DNA of 64,000 nucleotides from contig NC_059502.1 of the NCBI RefSeq assembly GCF_914767665.1, forward strand, positions 2,232,001 through 2,296,000. The letters run 5' to 3'. Shown piece by piece: positions 33,213 to 45,777 of the stretch. A program made the position numbers and the translations under genes. Source of the stretch: Harmonia axyridis (lineage: Eukaryota; Arthropoda; Insecta; Coleoptera; Coccinellidae). How positions within the stretch are numbered: position 1 is the first letter of the stretch; every line of letters begins with the position of its first letter. The notes under the pieces were generated by a model. That model saw only the letters and a list, made by a program, of their open reading frames with translations. It had not been told where the DNA came from and did not search any database.

Positions 33213-33624
33213 TAATAATAATAATAATATTAACTTTATTTCCCAAAGCAAATACTTTACAGTATAGGTATATTGCAGAAGATCGACGTCAATTTAAAAA
33301 GAAAACTTAAATACAATTCTATTAGTGTTAGTTGAAAGTCAATTAGTGTGATTATTTCTGAGTCTTGCATTTCTCAAAGAACTCCGATATTTGGTATGGT
33401 TCCGCATCCACCAAAAACTTCATCAATTCCTTCTTAAACTCCATATCGGTCATTTCGTGGAAGCACCTGGGTAGTGAATTATAGATTTTGATGCACATGT
33501 ATTTCGTATTGTTTTGTGTCAGTGTCAGTTGAACTTTTGGGTAATTATTAATAATAATTATTCGTGTATGTGTATAAAGAATAACAATTTCAAGTAAATG
33601 AGGAAAACACTGACTTGAAGTCAA
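33213..33624 (-). mobile_element. LINE 3' end with ORF2 C-terminus and TTA-repeat tail
   Basis: The minus-strand frame (33,624-33,352) ends with YMCIKIYNSLPRCFHEM and a charged helix through FKKELMKFLVDAEPYQISEF. The block KIYNxLP followed by a FKxxLKxxL helix is typical of the extreme C-terminus of many insect LINE reverse transcriptases of the CR1/jockey type. A 3' untranslated region follows, with AATAAA at about 33,235-33,240 and a tail of TTA repeats ending at about 33,213. The 5' part is missing. Confidence 0.65.
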
Positions 33625-34816
33625 GATATTCGTTCATTTATAAACCTATTGCGCCTTTGGAAACCACAAAAATGGTGTATATATCTATGAGTTATGTGGT
33701 CATCAAGGGAGCAATTAACGCGTTCAAAAGCTTTCCAATATATATCACTGCTTTCCTCTCAAAAATTGTTATTACCCCTAACGTGATCACAAAGTCTATC
33801 TTCGGTTGACTCGAAACCAAAAGTCCATCGACCAAATCCATTAGTGTATGTAGACCCTTAAGTACCCGATCAGTCGGTCGACCATCTCGCATCCCAACAA
33901 AACGCTTCAACTTCCAAAGAAACCCGTCGAGGCTCGAGAGCAACAATAATAATTTAATTGCCAGTCGAATAGAACTCCTCAGAATGGGATGAAGCTACCT
34001 TAATTACGCGAGACCGTATTTTTTCCACTTTTTTTTCATTGTCCCACCTCTTTCGTCCCGCGACAAAAGTCGGAACTCGAAATAAACTTGTCGGATATTT
34101 TCTTCCAATGTCCTTGCAGGTTTTTTTTTCTATTGATAAGATCTCTCCCCCCTCTCCTTGGAATTAGGTCGCCTGGTATTGTTGGAGAAGCCTATTGTGG
34201 TCGGAATAATTGGTAGCCCGATTTTTTATCAATTCGAATGATCAACTTCAGGAATTGGAACGGGAGAAGTAACCACAAAGGAAGTATCTTTCTGTATTCA
34301 AAAGAAAGTTGGGAGAATATTGCCCAGCGGGGAATTGACCATGTTTCAAGTGGGTTTGATGTTTGATATTGGTTCAGGCAATTTACCGATTAGAAAAATG
34401 TTTTTTTCGGGTAGGTAAAGACGGTGTGATTTTGGAAATTCCAGAGTTGAAAACATTGAATAACGGTTATTTGTTTAGGTCTTTTTAGACGTTGATTGAA
34501 ATGTGTTTTTTATTACACCCATTCATTTCCATTGCTTCTTAAAAGTTCGGTCTATTACCTTCATTATCGATGTTAAGAACATAGAAATTCAGGTCAAAAT
34601 CATGTTTGGTCTGCAAAATATCAACATTTATCAATTAGAAACAAGATTCCACGTATTCATAGCATCTTTCACAGACAGAACACACCTTTACTAGAAATTC
34701 TAAGTTTTTCACCTAGAAAATGAAGACAATAATTGAAACTTTTAAAATCCATGGAAATAAATAGGTGTTATAGAAAAAATATTATTTTCAATGACAAGAA
34801 AGATATTAAAATTATT
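33625..34816. other. No recognised feature
   Basis: I see no supported gene or repeat here. Confidence 0.5.
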
Positions 34817-35780
34817 TCGTGTGCTGATGAAATATTGCTTTTTGGAGGGAAATACGGTTGAAGCGAAATCTTGGCTTGATGAAGAGTTTTCAGGCTGAAA
34901 TGAGCACCGAAGACGGCGAACACATCAGTAGACGCCCAAAAGAGGCTGTCACCGACAAAAAAATCGAAAAAGTTCACAAAATAATTTTGAATGACCGTAA
35001 AGTGAAGTCGATCGAGATAGCAGACATTGTAAAGATATCATCTGATGATCTTATCATTCACGAATATTTGTACATGAGAAAGCTCTGTGTAGAATGGGTG
35101 CCGAGCGAGCTCACAATCGATGAAAAGCAACAACGTGTTAATGATTCTAAGCAGAGTTTGAAGCTGTTTAAATGCAATTTACCTGAATTTTTGCGTCGAT
35201 ATGTGACAATGGATGAAACATGGCTCCATCATTCCACTCCGGAATCCAATCGACAGTCAGCTGAGTGGACTGCACACGATGAACGGAATCCAAGGCGAGG
35301 AAAACACAACAGTCAGCTGGTAAGGTTATGGCATCAACATTCTGGGATGCGCAAGGTATAATATTCATTGATTACCTCCAAAGGGCCAGATCCTCAATAG
35401 CGATTACTATATAGAGTTATTGGATCGTTTAAAGGATGAAATCTTCAAAAAACGGCCCCATTTGAAGAAAATAAAGGTGCTGTTTCATAAAGACAATGCG
35501 CCATATCACAAAACAATGGCAAAATTGCATGAATGGAGCTGTGAATTGCTTCTGCATCCACCGTATTCGCCAGATCTGGCCCCCAGCGACTTTTTCCTGA
35601 TCTCAGACCTCAAAAGAATGCTTGCTGGAAAGAAATTTAACGCCAGTGAAGAAGTAATCGCCGAAACTGAGGCCTATTTTGAAGCGGAAGACAAATCGTA
35701 CCACAAAAATGGTATCGAAAAGTTGAGAGATCGCTATAATCGCTGTACCGCCCTTGAAGGCAACTATGTTGTATAATAAA
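34817..35780 (+). mobile_element. mariner (irritans type) copy D1, pseudogene without ends
   Basis: The coding has the irritans-subfamily wording: LMKYCFLEGNTVEAKSWLDE, a deletion at about 34,890, then MSTEDGE, HKIILNDRKVK and LYMRKLC. The first catalytic block MDETWLHHSTPESNRQSAEW follows. A frameshift near 35,318 and another near 35,383 precede LFHKDNAPYHK (second aspartate) and YSPDLAPSDFF (third). Only 31 residues separate these two, not 34, because three residues after NAPYHK are missing. The end EGNYVV is normal, with a TAA at 35,774-35,776. Both terminal repeats are absent. It is inactive on several counts. Confidence 0.92.
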
Positions 35781-36614
35781 ATCGAATTTTGTCAAAAAAA
35801 TGTCTCTGAAGATGGCAGGACAAGCATTCTTTGACTACCTTCTTCTTTTGCGAGTTACGAGTAATTTACTGCAAATCGAATGTAAGTATTTCTAGTGTAG
35901 ATCCCTTCTTTCATTCGGAAACTCCGAGAATGTTAAATTCATAACGTAAAATTGAATAGCAGACCTCGGTCCACGACTCTGCGATCTCCGTAGAATATAT
36001 TGCTGCATCAACAACATATCAACATTAATTCCACTTTGATGACAGTCTCGTTTCATGATGACTCATAAATGCCTACACGAGTCCGCAGATAGTTAATATC
36101 TGCTGTATCTTGCTTTAACACATTTTACCTTAATAGCATCAATATCGTTCCTTTTTCACCGAAACCATTTAAGTATTTATGTGTTTGAGATAAGTGGGCT
36201 AATAACATAATCGTAAAAACTAATCAAAACGAACGGAACTGGGCGACATAAAGAAGAGGAAGGTTGATGACTCGGAGAGCCTTGATAGAAAATGATCGAT
36301 TACAGGATAGGGAATGTCATCAGAAGCCAATCAAGCTCGATCGAGGTGAAGAAATTGTTGCTATAACAGTTGTTTTCGGTTGAGAGATGATGTAGAGTGG
36401 AATGTAGTAGATAAGTCCCAAGCAGAGTTAATTTTTTATTTTGCGAAGTAATTTTTTTTAGTACTGCTGAAAGTTATGCTTTTCTGCATGTGCTTATCGT
36501 TGCTTGAACAACTCATCTCAACTTGCGTAATAAAGAATAGAAAATACTGTTTTTTCATGAGAAAAAATGCTGTACGTGTGATTTGATAAGTGTTATTCAG
36601 AGTCTGCTCCATCA
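35781..36614. other. No recognised feature
   Basis: I see AT-rich sequence with no supported gene or repeat. Confidence 0.5.
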
Positions 36615-37075
36615 ATAACAAGTGGTTTGTAGATTTTAAACGTGATCGAAGAACCATCGATGATGCTGAACGTGCGGTCGTTCGAATTCAAAAATTGTAT
36701 TAGAAAACATGAGAAAAATCCACGAAAGTTGCGTGAGTGAACACAATGTGGAATATCAGCTGGCAGGGTTATTGCATCAGTAGTTTGGCACTAGGATGGT
36801 ATATTGTTTAATCTAAACTATCTAGACAAAACCATCAACTTTGAATATTACATAAAGTTGATGAATCGATTGAGTGCAGATGAAAGTCGCCATAAAATGC
36901 AAAAGAAAAATATATTTTTCACCAAGACAATGCTCCTTCTCACAAATCGATGTAAATTATGGTCGAATTTGATTGAATTGCACTTCCAAATACTTGACCA
37001 CATAGCCTTTTCTCAAGATTCGGTTACTGGCTTTGTGTAGATATCGAAAAAATGCTCCAAAGAAAAAATAAGGCT
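36615..37075 (+). mobile_element. mariner (mellifera type) remnant D4
   Basis: Pieces in order are FVDFKRDRRTIDDAERAVV (about 36,628), a large deletion, then a SWQGYCIS-like block at about 36,760 (normal: SAGKVMAS). LNYLDKTINFEYYIKLMNRL at 36,813 comes next, then FTKTMLLLTNR, a frame-shifted relic of the second catalytic block. Last come IELHFQILDHIAFSQDSV and KKCSKE, around the position of the third aspartate. Every block is mutated. It is an old copy. Confidence 0.7.
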
Positions 37076-37335
37076 GAAAATTGGCCTCTTCTGTAGGACC
37101 CGAAATCTGCACGCCACTCTAACAATGCTTTCGTGGACTCTTATTCTTTCCATTCATTGCAGAACTTGCAGAAAGGTTTATTGTGAACTATAATATCCAA
37201 TTCTCCAAAATGATAAAAACCCAATCTCTATGGGACCTAGCGTTCCCCAAGAGCTAGCGGTTACACACATGTTTTAACGTAGAATCTCCACCAAAATACC
37301 TAAAAAACTATTCAATATTAGTAAATCTTCATTCA

Positions 37336-37575
37336 GAAGGACTATGTCAGAAATTAAGAAGGACTATGTCAGAGATTAAGAAGGACTATGTCAGAGATTG
37401 AGAAGGACTATATCAGAGATTAGGCGGGACTATGTCAGAGATAAGGAAGGACTATGTCAGAGATTAAGAAGGACTATGTCAGAGATTAAGAAGGACTATG
37501 TCAGAGAGTAAGAAGGACTATGTCAGAGATTAAGAAGGTCTATGTCAGAGATTAAGAAGGACTATGTCAGAGATT
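37336..37575. repeat. 22-bp minisatellite, 11 copies
   Basis: The unit AAGAAGGACTATGTCAGAGATT occurs 11 times in a row with few changes (for example GGACTATATC in the fourth and GGTCTATGTC in the tenth). The unit length is not a multiple of three, so it is not coding. It follows an unrelated AT-rich stretch and starts at about 37,336 without flanking relics. Confidence 0.95.
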
Positions 37576-38366
37576 TCATGATATTCAGAATTCCAAACAT
37601 TGATCAGGCCAGAACTTTCATCAAGGTTTAACAAAATTCAGTCGAATCCAAGCCTCTGAAAGAACGAATCACTGACCAAACCCGACAACACTTCCTCCCC
37701 ATTCGCGAAACCCTTCCACCCCATCCACATTACTTCCGAATAATTGAAAAATACCCGTGAATCGGAAAACGCCCCCACGAAAAAAAAGAAACGTTATTTT
37801 CCTCTTCCAGCGAGCCATAAAGAAGGAGATACCGAAATAATCTTTTTCGACAACAAAACCTCCTTACAGAATGAAATACGAAACCTCTGCGTCATTTATT
37901 CCCTAATATATTACGTAGGTTGTCGTTGCTACGTTCAAAACGGTGCCGCTGTCGGCGAACCCTCCTGTCGGATCCTATGAAAAAGTTTGTTGAGAACACA
38001 ATAAGCCGAAATATTGACCACCGGTCGGTTTGCCTCGGCAAAAAAAAATAGGATTTCCACGACTTGAGTGGCCTTTCGGGTGTTCAGAAAGCGTGGTCGG
38101 TTCTAGTGGCTGGTGGAGGGAGGGAGATGAAGAAACAGGAATTTTTGTTCGAAATAGATGAATCGAGTTGGAGTTGATATTTTGTCGATGTTGGAGAGGG
38201 TCGAATCGGAGTCTTCCGTAGGATATGTTGACAGTTTGACAGCGCTAAGGAGGGTATTTCTTTTTACAAATGACGGGTCCAAGATGAGCGAGTAGTTTGT
38301 TTTATGCATCTGAGAAGGAGAAAATAAAAGGTTCTTCATTTTGTGGTTCCGAAAGTAAACGAACAT
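37576..38366. other. No recognised gene
   Basis: I see mixed sequence with short frames only and nothing supported. Confidence 0.5.
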
Positions 38367-39877
38367 AGGCGTACAACTTTACTTCGGCCGTTTTTTTCCG
38401 AAATTCGAGGCTTTATTGTAAAAAACTGGTGATACATTTATGATTCAAAGTATAGTCCATTGCTGACCTCTACTTTTTCTCATTTTTCAGGCAGCGTACG
38501 AATCCCGCGTTGAAGACACTGGTTATCTTTTGAAGCTTTCCACGAATTGGTCCATTTTTTACTTCTTCATAAGACCGGAAGTGCTGGTCAGCCATTGATC
38601 GAAACAAGTGATAGTCCGAGGGAGCAACGTCTGGAGAATACGGCGGGTGGAGTAGGATTTCTCTTTTCAACGTTTCCAGGTATGTCTTTGACCACTTTTG
38701 CAACATGGGGTCGAGCATTGTCATGCTGTAAAATCACTTTATCATGTCTCTCGTTGTATTGCGGCCGTTTGTCTTTCAATGTTCGGCTCAAAAGCATTAA
38801 TTGCGTTCGATAACGATAGCTTTTGATTGTTTCAGTCGGTTTTAACAACTCATAATACACTACGCCAAGCTTCTTCTTCATCCTTCATTTTAGGCGATTC
38901 GCCTGTTTCTTTCCGTCGAATCTCTGCCTACACTGACAAATTGTCGCTCCATCACTTTCGAGGACGTCCTAAACTCTGCGACCTAGTGGTGATTTATCGC
39001 GTGCAATTCTGACCATCCTTTCCTCGTCCATTCTACTTATGTGGTCGTTCCATTCTCTCTTTCGACCCAATACCCACTCATTGATATTTTCCACCCCGCA
39101 TGTTCTCCTTATATTTTCACTTCTCTCCCGGTCGAATAGTGTCTTTCCAGCTATTCTGCGAAGTACCCTCATTTCGGTGGTCTCCAGTAGTTGTCTTGTC
39201 CTCGCTGTGTCTGGTCGAGTTTCAGCGATGTATGTCATAGTTGGTCTTACTACTGCTTTATAAATTCTGGCCTTTGTTTTCACTTTGATATTTTTATTTC
39301 GCCATACCGTGTCACTCAAAGCCAAGCTGGTCCTACCAAATACAGAACCATAAATATTCGGTTTGGCCGTTGACGTGGAAGCATGGCCAGGATATGCCTA
39401 TGATTTTCTGCGCTTAGGATTATCGTAATGAACCCATTCTTCATCTCCAATCACAATGCGATTCAGAAATCCCTTCCATCTTTGCCTTGCCAGCAGCTGT
39501 TCACAAGCAAATAAACGCCATTCAACATATCTCATCTTCAACTCATACGGCACCAAATTTCCTTGTTTCTAAATCATTCCCATCATTTTCAGGCATTTTA
39601 AAATGGCTAATCGCATCACTCCCAAAGATCCTGTCAATTCTTGTTGCGTTTGTCACTAGTCTTGATCAAGTAATGCCTCCTATTCTGCATCTTCGAGAAT
39701 CTTCTTTCTTTTCTTTCTTCTTCTTCTTTTTTCTTCTGGTCTTCGACGTCAAAAATGTTTTTGCAGCGTTGAAACCACTCTCGGCACGGTCTTTCACTAA
39801 AAGCGGCCTCGCTATAGGTGTTTGGGAGCATTTAATGAGCCTCAGCTGTAGATTTCGTCATATTAAAGCAGAAAATT
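38367..39877 (-). mobile_element. mariner (mauritiana/cecropia type) copy C3, with nested LINE
   Basis: On the plus strand the 3' terminal repeat starts at TAGGCGTACAACTTTACTTC. Minus-strand coding reads LGVVYYELLKPTETIKSYRY, RHDKVILQHDNARPHVAKVV (second aspartate) and, frame-shifted, the SPDVAPSDYH block. Upstream are the first catalytic block region (about 39,425) and the helix-turn-helix part up to about 39,877. A T/C-rich run at 39,706-39,740 is an expanded microsatellite inside the old coding sequence. A LINE fragment interrupts it at 38,872-39,320. The 5' terminal repeat was not found. Confidence 0.9.
38872..39320 (-). mobile_element. 5'-truncated RTE-like LINE nested in mariner C3
   Basis: The 449-bp insert is flanked by the 8-bp repeat GCCAAGCT (38,864-38,871 and 39,321-39,328). 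The minus strand encodes the C-terminal part of a reverse transcriptase protein: WRNKNIKVKTKARIYKAVVR, PTMTYIAETRPDTART, LLETTEMRVLRRIAGKTLFD, then WNDHISRMDEERMVRIARDK and, frame-shifted, GRPRK. This order is typical of RTE-type LINEs. The 3' end is a GATGAAGAAGAAG run, a short-repeat tail. It is younger than the mariner. Confidence 0.88.
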
Positions 39878-41446
39878 GAAACTTCAAAAAGATTATTAAA
39901 AAACGTATTTTCCTACAACTGCTATGAAAAGTAGCGTATTCTTCACAGCTTACTCAATTTCAAAACTATGTATTGCTCATACTGTGGGAAATAATATTTC
40001 TCACGGCACTTTGCCCACACCTCGCTTGGTAGACCAATGAAATTGGGCTTCTGAGTCGTTTCTATGGAAACGCAATAAATTAGCACATACTGTCAACGAA
40101 GATCATTTTGATTTGAATCAAGTCCATTACTTGAATTATTGAAATTTGTGCAGTTGTAGGAAAAGTATAGTGTGCAACTCCACACTCGCGAGAAAAGTTG
40201 GACTTTCCCCACTTATTGACAATATACTGATCCGTCTTCACATCAGTGCTGTTCTCAACTCATTCTTCAAATTCTATAGCTTATCAATTACTTAGGCCCA
40301 TCTTCTGAAACTTGAAATATTTAGCATTCTGCTTTTAACAGATGAACCGACATGCAGAACCTCTAAACCCCACATATCTCCAATATTTTCAATAAAATAT
40401 GTAAGCACTCACTATAATAACACGAGTAAACTATCTATCAACCTAATGCACGTTGGTTCCAAACTGTTTTTCCACAATTTCGCGCATTTCCAACTCCCGA
40501 ACTGCCTTCATCGAATTATCCACGGTCGGAAAACCTCCAGGGAAAAATATTTCCCGGGTACGTCAGCCGAGAAGAGGTTATTTACCGTCCGCCCCTCGGA
40601 GCAGACGAGTCTCCTTTATATTGTTTGAAGTATCGTCCAATCCGCGTTAGCGACTTCTCTTTCAAAACTGCATTTGCATTTTATTGCACCGGAGCCAGAG
40701 TAGAAATTGATGTCCCGAGACCGAGATCTTAAATCGCCTCACTTCCTAAGTGCCCGTGTAAGTCGTCTTTGAGACGATTTTTTAGCAATTTCGCCAGCAC
40801 ACGGGACTCCGTAAGTCCTGGCGTAGTTTGGGAGATTAGGATTTTGAGGAGTCGTCTACCGTTTTACGAGATAACAATTGCTTTTGGGTGTCTGCTAGAC
40901 GGAGGTGTTGGTGGAAATTTTTCAAGGAGGTAGATTTGAACCCTTGAGTTTCTAGAGAAGAAACTGCATATAGTCTGTAACCCGGTCTGTAACTATTAGA
41001 TGTACAACATCTATATACATATTTTGGACTGCAAGGTACTGGGGTTTGTGTTTCGAAGGACCGTAAGATTTTCCACAATTATATTGAAGTAAGTCTATTT
41101 ATACAATTACACCATTAACACTTCACAAAATTCACTCAACTAGTTAATGAAAACTATGAATTTATTTCACGCACTATCCAACAATTTACCAACTTGGGTA
41201 TTCTCGATAATTTTGGTGACTAAGACTGATGACCGACTGTAGGTTCTTTACTTACCAAGTGGCGACAAAGCAGATAGTTGAAGTAGGTAGCTAAAAATAT
41301 GTTTAAAGACGGTAAGGTTATTTGTTCGATACACAACATCATCTAAATCAGAGGTAAGGCACTGGCGTAGAGGTCAGTGGAACCCAAATGCGGCTTTCCA
41401 TGCTACTCGAGAACCCTCTGTCCGATAGAAGAAACCTTCTTCTTGT
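39878..41446. other. No recognised gene
   Basis: The patch 40,440-40,830 is GC-richer with overlapping short frames on the plus strand, none recognisable. Confidence 0.5.
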
Positions 41447-41895
41447 TCAGGTGCCATCTACTCTCAGTAGGTTGGGTATCAAAATGGCTACCTTCATCTT
41501 CGACGCTGCAGCCCTAAATAACTCAACAGAACTGCACTATAGTACCAGTGTCTCAAGTTGTTCAACTTGGGGATTCTTCTTCTTCCGATGTTCCTTCTTC
41601 CCTGTATCACTTTCTGCAAAAAGGTATATTTCTCCTATCTCAGCACATGACCCAGATACTGCTACTTTCCAATCTTTACCTCATTCAGTATTTCCCTCTC
41701 ATTACCCATTCCTTTGACCACTTCTGTATTTGGTACTTTATCTTTCCACCTTATCTTGAGCATTCTCCTATACATCCACACTTTAAACATTTTTCAGGCG
41801 ATATCTAATACCCTGCTTCATCGTCCAAACTTCCATTACATAGAGGAGCACAGGGAATACGGTAAATTTGAAAAACATGATGTTGAGAAAAACCT
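41447..41895 (-). mobile_element. LINE reverse-transcriptase C-terminal remnant
   Basis: The minus strand, across frameshifts, gives LYVMEVWTMKQGIRYRL (about 41,855), a block VWMYRRMLKIRWKDKV (about 41,785), ILNEVKIGK (about 41,670), and GRRRIPKLNNLRHWY (about 41,580). This is the order seen after the RT core in many insect endonuclease-reverse transcriptases: YGxExWTMK, then FEMWxYRRxLxIxWxDxV, then GRRRxxWLxxL. All frames are broken, and neither end of the element is visible. Confidence 0.65.
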
Positions 41896-42580
41896 AGCTC
41901 TCTTTTTGTGAGACAAGGCTCTTTCGGTAGAAAACTTGAAGGGACCCTCATATAAATTTCAAAGGACAGCCAAGTAAGAGGAAATTGAGATCACTTAGGC
42001 AAAGCTATTCGCTGAGATGGGAGTGCATTATCTAGCAAGAAGCAACAACAGTTTACATAGCACAAGGTCTTGTAAATGTTGATCAACTTGCTGAAAGAGT
42101 AAGATCTACTATCTACTAGACGTGAACCCTTCTGTTGTCTTGGAAAAAATTCCTCAGTACAGCAATGGAAGTTTAGAAATGAAAAAGCCCTCAGGAGAAA
42201 TACTCCCAGTTTAGAGCGAAAAGGAAAATAGTTAAATTTTTTCGTCACCTACAAAAATCTCATACAGAATCCAAGAGTTGAGCTGTTAGTTATTGTGGGA
42301 TTGCAGGGGTACTTCATCGCATCAGATGTGTCTTATGTGATCTTGAAATAATTCTCCAATAAGACCTCCAAAAACCGTTTGATGCTTAGGTACTGGTTTT
42401 AGAGGTGGAAAAGTCTATTATGAAGCAATAATGAAAAACTCTGGAGAAACACTTCTAATGAGAAGTTAAAAGTAAAAACTTTGAACTATTTATGGTTGGA
42501 CAAATCTAAACAAGAGCTGTCATCGAAGAATAGTGAGAAAATTGCTCTTTTCAGTCTTTCCTTCGGAATTTTTGAAGGCT
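41896..42580. other. No recognised feature
   Basis: I see nothing supported in this AT-rich stretch. Confidence 0.5.
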
Positions 42581-42735
42581 TCTTCTTCTTTAGCCTTCAC
42601 TCATCCAGTGTGGGACATAGGCCTTTTTCATGCCTCTCTGTAATTTGCCGTTTTCCTCCATTGTTTTCCTGCTATAGCGATTGTGTATATCCTTTTCTTC
42701 CTGGATCTTCCTACGCTCCTCTTGGTTTCTAGAGG
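42581..42735. repeat. Possible LINE 3'-region scrap
   Basis: CCAGTGTGGGACATAGGCC resembles a phrase common in insect LINE 3' regions (normally CTGCTGGACATAGGCCTC), preceded by TTCTTCTTC. That is all that supports it. Confidence 0.35.
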
Positions 42736-43477
42736 ACTTTAAGGATTTCTTGATAGAAAATTGCTATGCCTTTTCAGTATTTTCTGGCCAAATGGATCGC
42801 TCTATAATAATTATTTCATCAAAATGTCAGCGATTTTCGAATTTCCAAAAATGGAGAAAGTGAACGACTGGGGGTTTATAGAGAAAATTTCATCTTGCTG
42901 ATTCATCTTGAAATTGCATTTCATCAAATAAAAATAAAAAAACTCCCACAAACACTTCTCACCAAATCGTCTAAAATAAATCAACGACGACCGCCAGCAT
43001 CCGTCTTGCCCAGATCACCGATCACCTCATCATCGGCAAACTGGTCCAACGCCCTCCTCTCAGCCTCACATAAAATTCACGCAATCTTTTGACAGATGAT
43101 CGAGAACCAAAATTCGCGTCCGTCAGTTTTTACGATTGCTCATAGAGTTCGAAAGATCCCGAGCTTTTTATGGACACCGACTCGCGTCTTGGGAAATAAC
43201 GGGTGGAAAAATCTGGATTCGACGAAATCCCTTGTTATTAGGGGTTTGGCGTTCCGTGGTCGTTCGAACAGTTTTATGATGATAAATTTCATCAGGAAAT
43301 GGGAGAATGGGGGAGGAGGACCATTGGAGGTTTGGAGTGAGAAGGATATACCTGACGACTATGGTGATTGGTGATATATGCTGGACTCGGCACCCTTTTA
43401 ATGTTGGAAGATATATTTGAGAGGGTTGCGTTCGTCTTGTATTGAAAAGGGGGTTTGGCTTTGATATTGGATAAAGA
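42736..43477. other. No recognised gene
   Basis: A 92-codon frame at 43,096-43,374 has no recognisable product. Confidence 0.5.
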
Positions 43478-44412
43478 GGGTGTTTTTTTTTTAATTATAG
43501 AACTTTTAATTGGAATCAAACAACGATGGATTATTCGATTGACATAAATTTTATTTATCCGCAAGATAATCTTTTGGCATTACATTTTAAATATGATTTC
43601 TGGCATATGACCGCCACGGCTGGCTCGGATGTAGTCCAATCTGGACGACCAATTTTTGATGACTTTTTCCAACATTTGTGGCCGTATATCAGCAATAACA
43701 CGGCGAATGTTGTCTTCCAAATGGTCAAGAGTTTTTGGCTTATCCGCATAGACCAATGACTTTACATAGCCCCACAGAAAGTACTCTAGCGGTCTTAAAT
43801 CACAAGATCTTGGAGGCCAATTCACTGGTCCAAAACGTGAAATTAGGCGGTCACCAAACGTGTTTTTCAATAAATCGATTGTGGCACGAGCTGTGTGACA
43901 TGTTGCACCGTCTTGTTGGAACCACAGCTCCTGGACATCATGGTTGTTCAATTCAGGAATGAAAAAGTTAGTAATCATGGCTCTATACCGATCACCATCG
44001 ACTGCAACGTTCTGGCCATCATCGTTTTTGAAGAAGTACGGACCAATGATTCCACCAGTCCATAAAGCGCACCAAACAGTCAGTTAATCTGGATGTAACG
44101 GTGTTTCGACATACACTTGAGGATTAGCTTCACTTCAAATGCGGCAGTTTTGTTTGTTGACGTAGCCATTCAACCAGAAGTGCGCCTCATCGCTAAACAA
44201 AATAAAATGGACGTAGTGCGCGATAAGTATTCCTCACAAAACCATTATTTTCGAAATGAAATTGCACTATTTGCAAGCGTTGTTCAGGCGTGAGTCTATT
44301 TATGATGAATTGCCAAACCAAACTGAGAATAAATCACTTGACAGCTGTTAAATCGGTCGCCATTTCGAACAGTAATGCCAACTTAAAGTTATATACCTCG
44401 AGAAAAACACCC
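43478..44412 (-). mobile_element. rosa-like (DD41D) element, copy A3, both ends present
   Basis: It is 935 bp on the minus strand. The 5' terminal repeat ends at 44,412 and the 3' repeat starts at 43,478. The start codon has become ATA. The N-terminal part NRLTPEQRLQIVQFHF is followed at about 44,195-44,210 by the same out-of-frame deletion junction seen in A1, A2 and A4. The frame 43,978-43,580 runs from MITNFFIPELNN to the end (MPEIIFKM). The second aspartate is in WFQQDGATCHTA. The third has become glutamate (PLEYFLWGY; other copies PLDYF). Spacing between them is 41 residues. It is the longest intact C-terminal frame of the family here. Confidence 0.92.
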
Positions 44413-45777
44413 ATTATTACTCTATGGGTGGAAATAACTTCGTCATAATCCTGTTTCTCGGTCTTTAATAATTGGTGGAAATTCTTTTGCAATCAAATGA
44501 CAGTTATCTATTTCCACTTTTTATTATGCAAATAACAATTGTGCCGCTACACAGTAGGGTCAGATCTTACATTTCGAATAACCAAGAAGAAAATTATTGA
44601 AAAGTGGAGGTGGAAGGTGTATATGGCATGAACATTGATGATTCTGCAATCCCTTGAGAGAGAACTCACCTTCAGAAGAGGATGAGAACACCTTGCCATT
44701 TTCATCACCATTACAATTTTAAAAACGTGTCAAACATTCATGGCACCTCTCTATTTCCAACAACAGTGTGATTGACGTGTTAAAAAGTATTTCGCTAATA
44801 ACAATAATTTATTTCAATTGTTGGGAAACTAAGATTGAGTGCTTGTAAGAAATATTGCATCACTAAAAGCATTACCTCGAATTCCTTACTCTCAGATAAA
44901 CACATATTGAGCAATCTCGTTTGGAATAGTTTTATCGGAGTTATAATCGATCCAACTCCATTATCTAACTTTCATTTTATCCGGTGGAGTTCAAAAACAT
45001 CCCTGCTCAACGCTTATCTCCTCTGTCTCAGAAAATATGCGTTCAACTACGAACAAGCTACATTCTAATGAAAATTTAGGACCGAGCGTAAGGTATAAAT
45101 AACGATAATATGGTGAAAATTCCGAGGAAAGTAATTCCTGAACGAAGGAAGGTTCATCGCCTTCTTACGACGGGAAAATAATATGTTGGCAGGATCTCCT
45201 GATATTGAACTTTACAATGTTGTATTTGCTACCGTATGAAGTATACAAACTGGTTCGGGAAGTATACTTTGAATTGAATACTACCTAAATTACTTCGAGG
45301 AAGTTGGATTTGTTTGTGAGTTTCAACAGTGAAATTTAATTCGAGATATTTAGAATATTGAGTTTTGTTTGAAACTTGTAGGGTATTTATAAGGATACGG
45401 ACAGATATCTGTTCCATTTTTCTTCAGAATTCTGTACCCTTAGCAATATCATCAAATTTGAAAATCTATAAAAAAAAATCATTTTTCTTAAGAATTCTGT
45501 AAAAAAATAAGAATAAATTAAAAAATCAAATTTTCATTATAAAATATGATGTGTTCAGAGTATTTTTATGCAGAATGAAGGTATATGTACCTACTAGTTT
45601 GAGTCCTGAGACAATTTTGAGATATTTGGTGTTGAAGGCAAATCAAAACATGAGAACTTTTCTCAATTTTTTTATTTTCGAATTCTATAGATTTCATACA
45701 TTACCAAAAATTGATAATCACCATTGTCAAATCTATTTTGCAAGGGATAATTTTTACTACACTAAACTACTATAGTA
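44413..45777. other. No recognised feature
   Basis: I see AT-rich unique-looking sequence with no supported gene. Confidence 0.5.
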
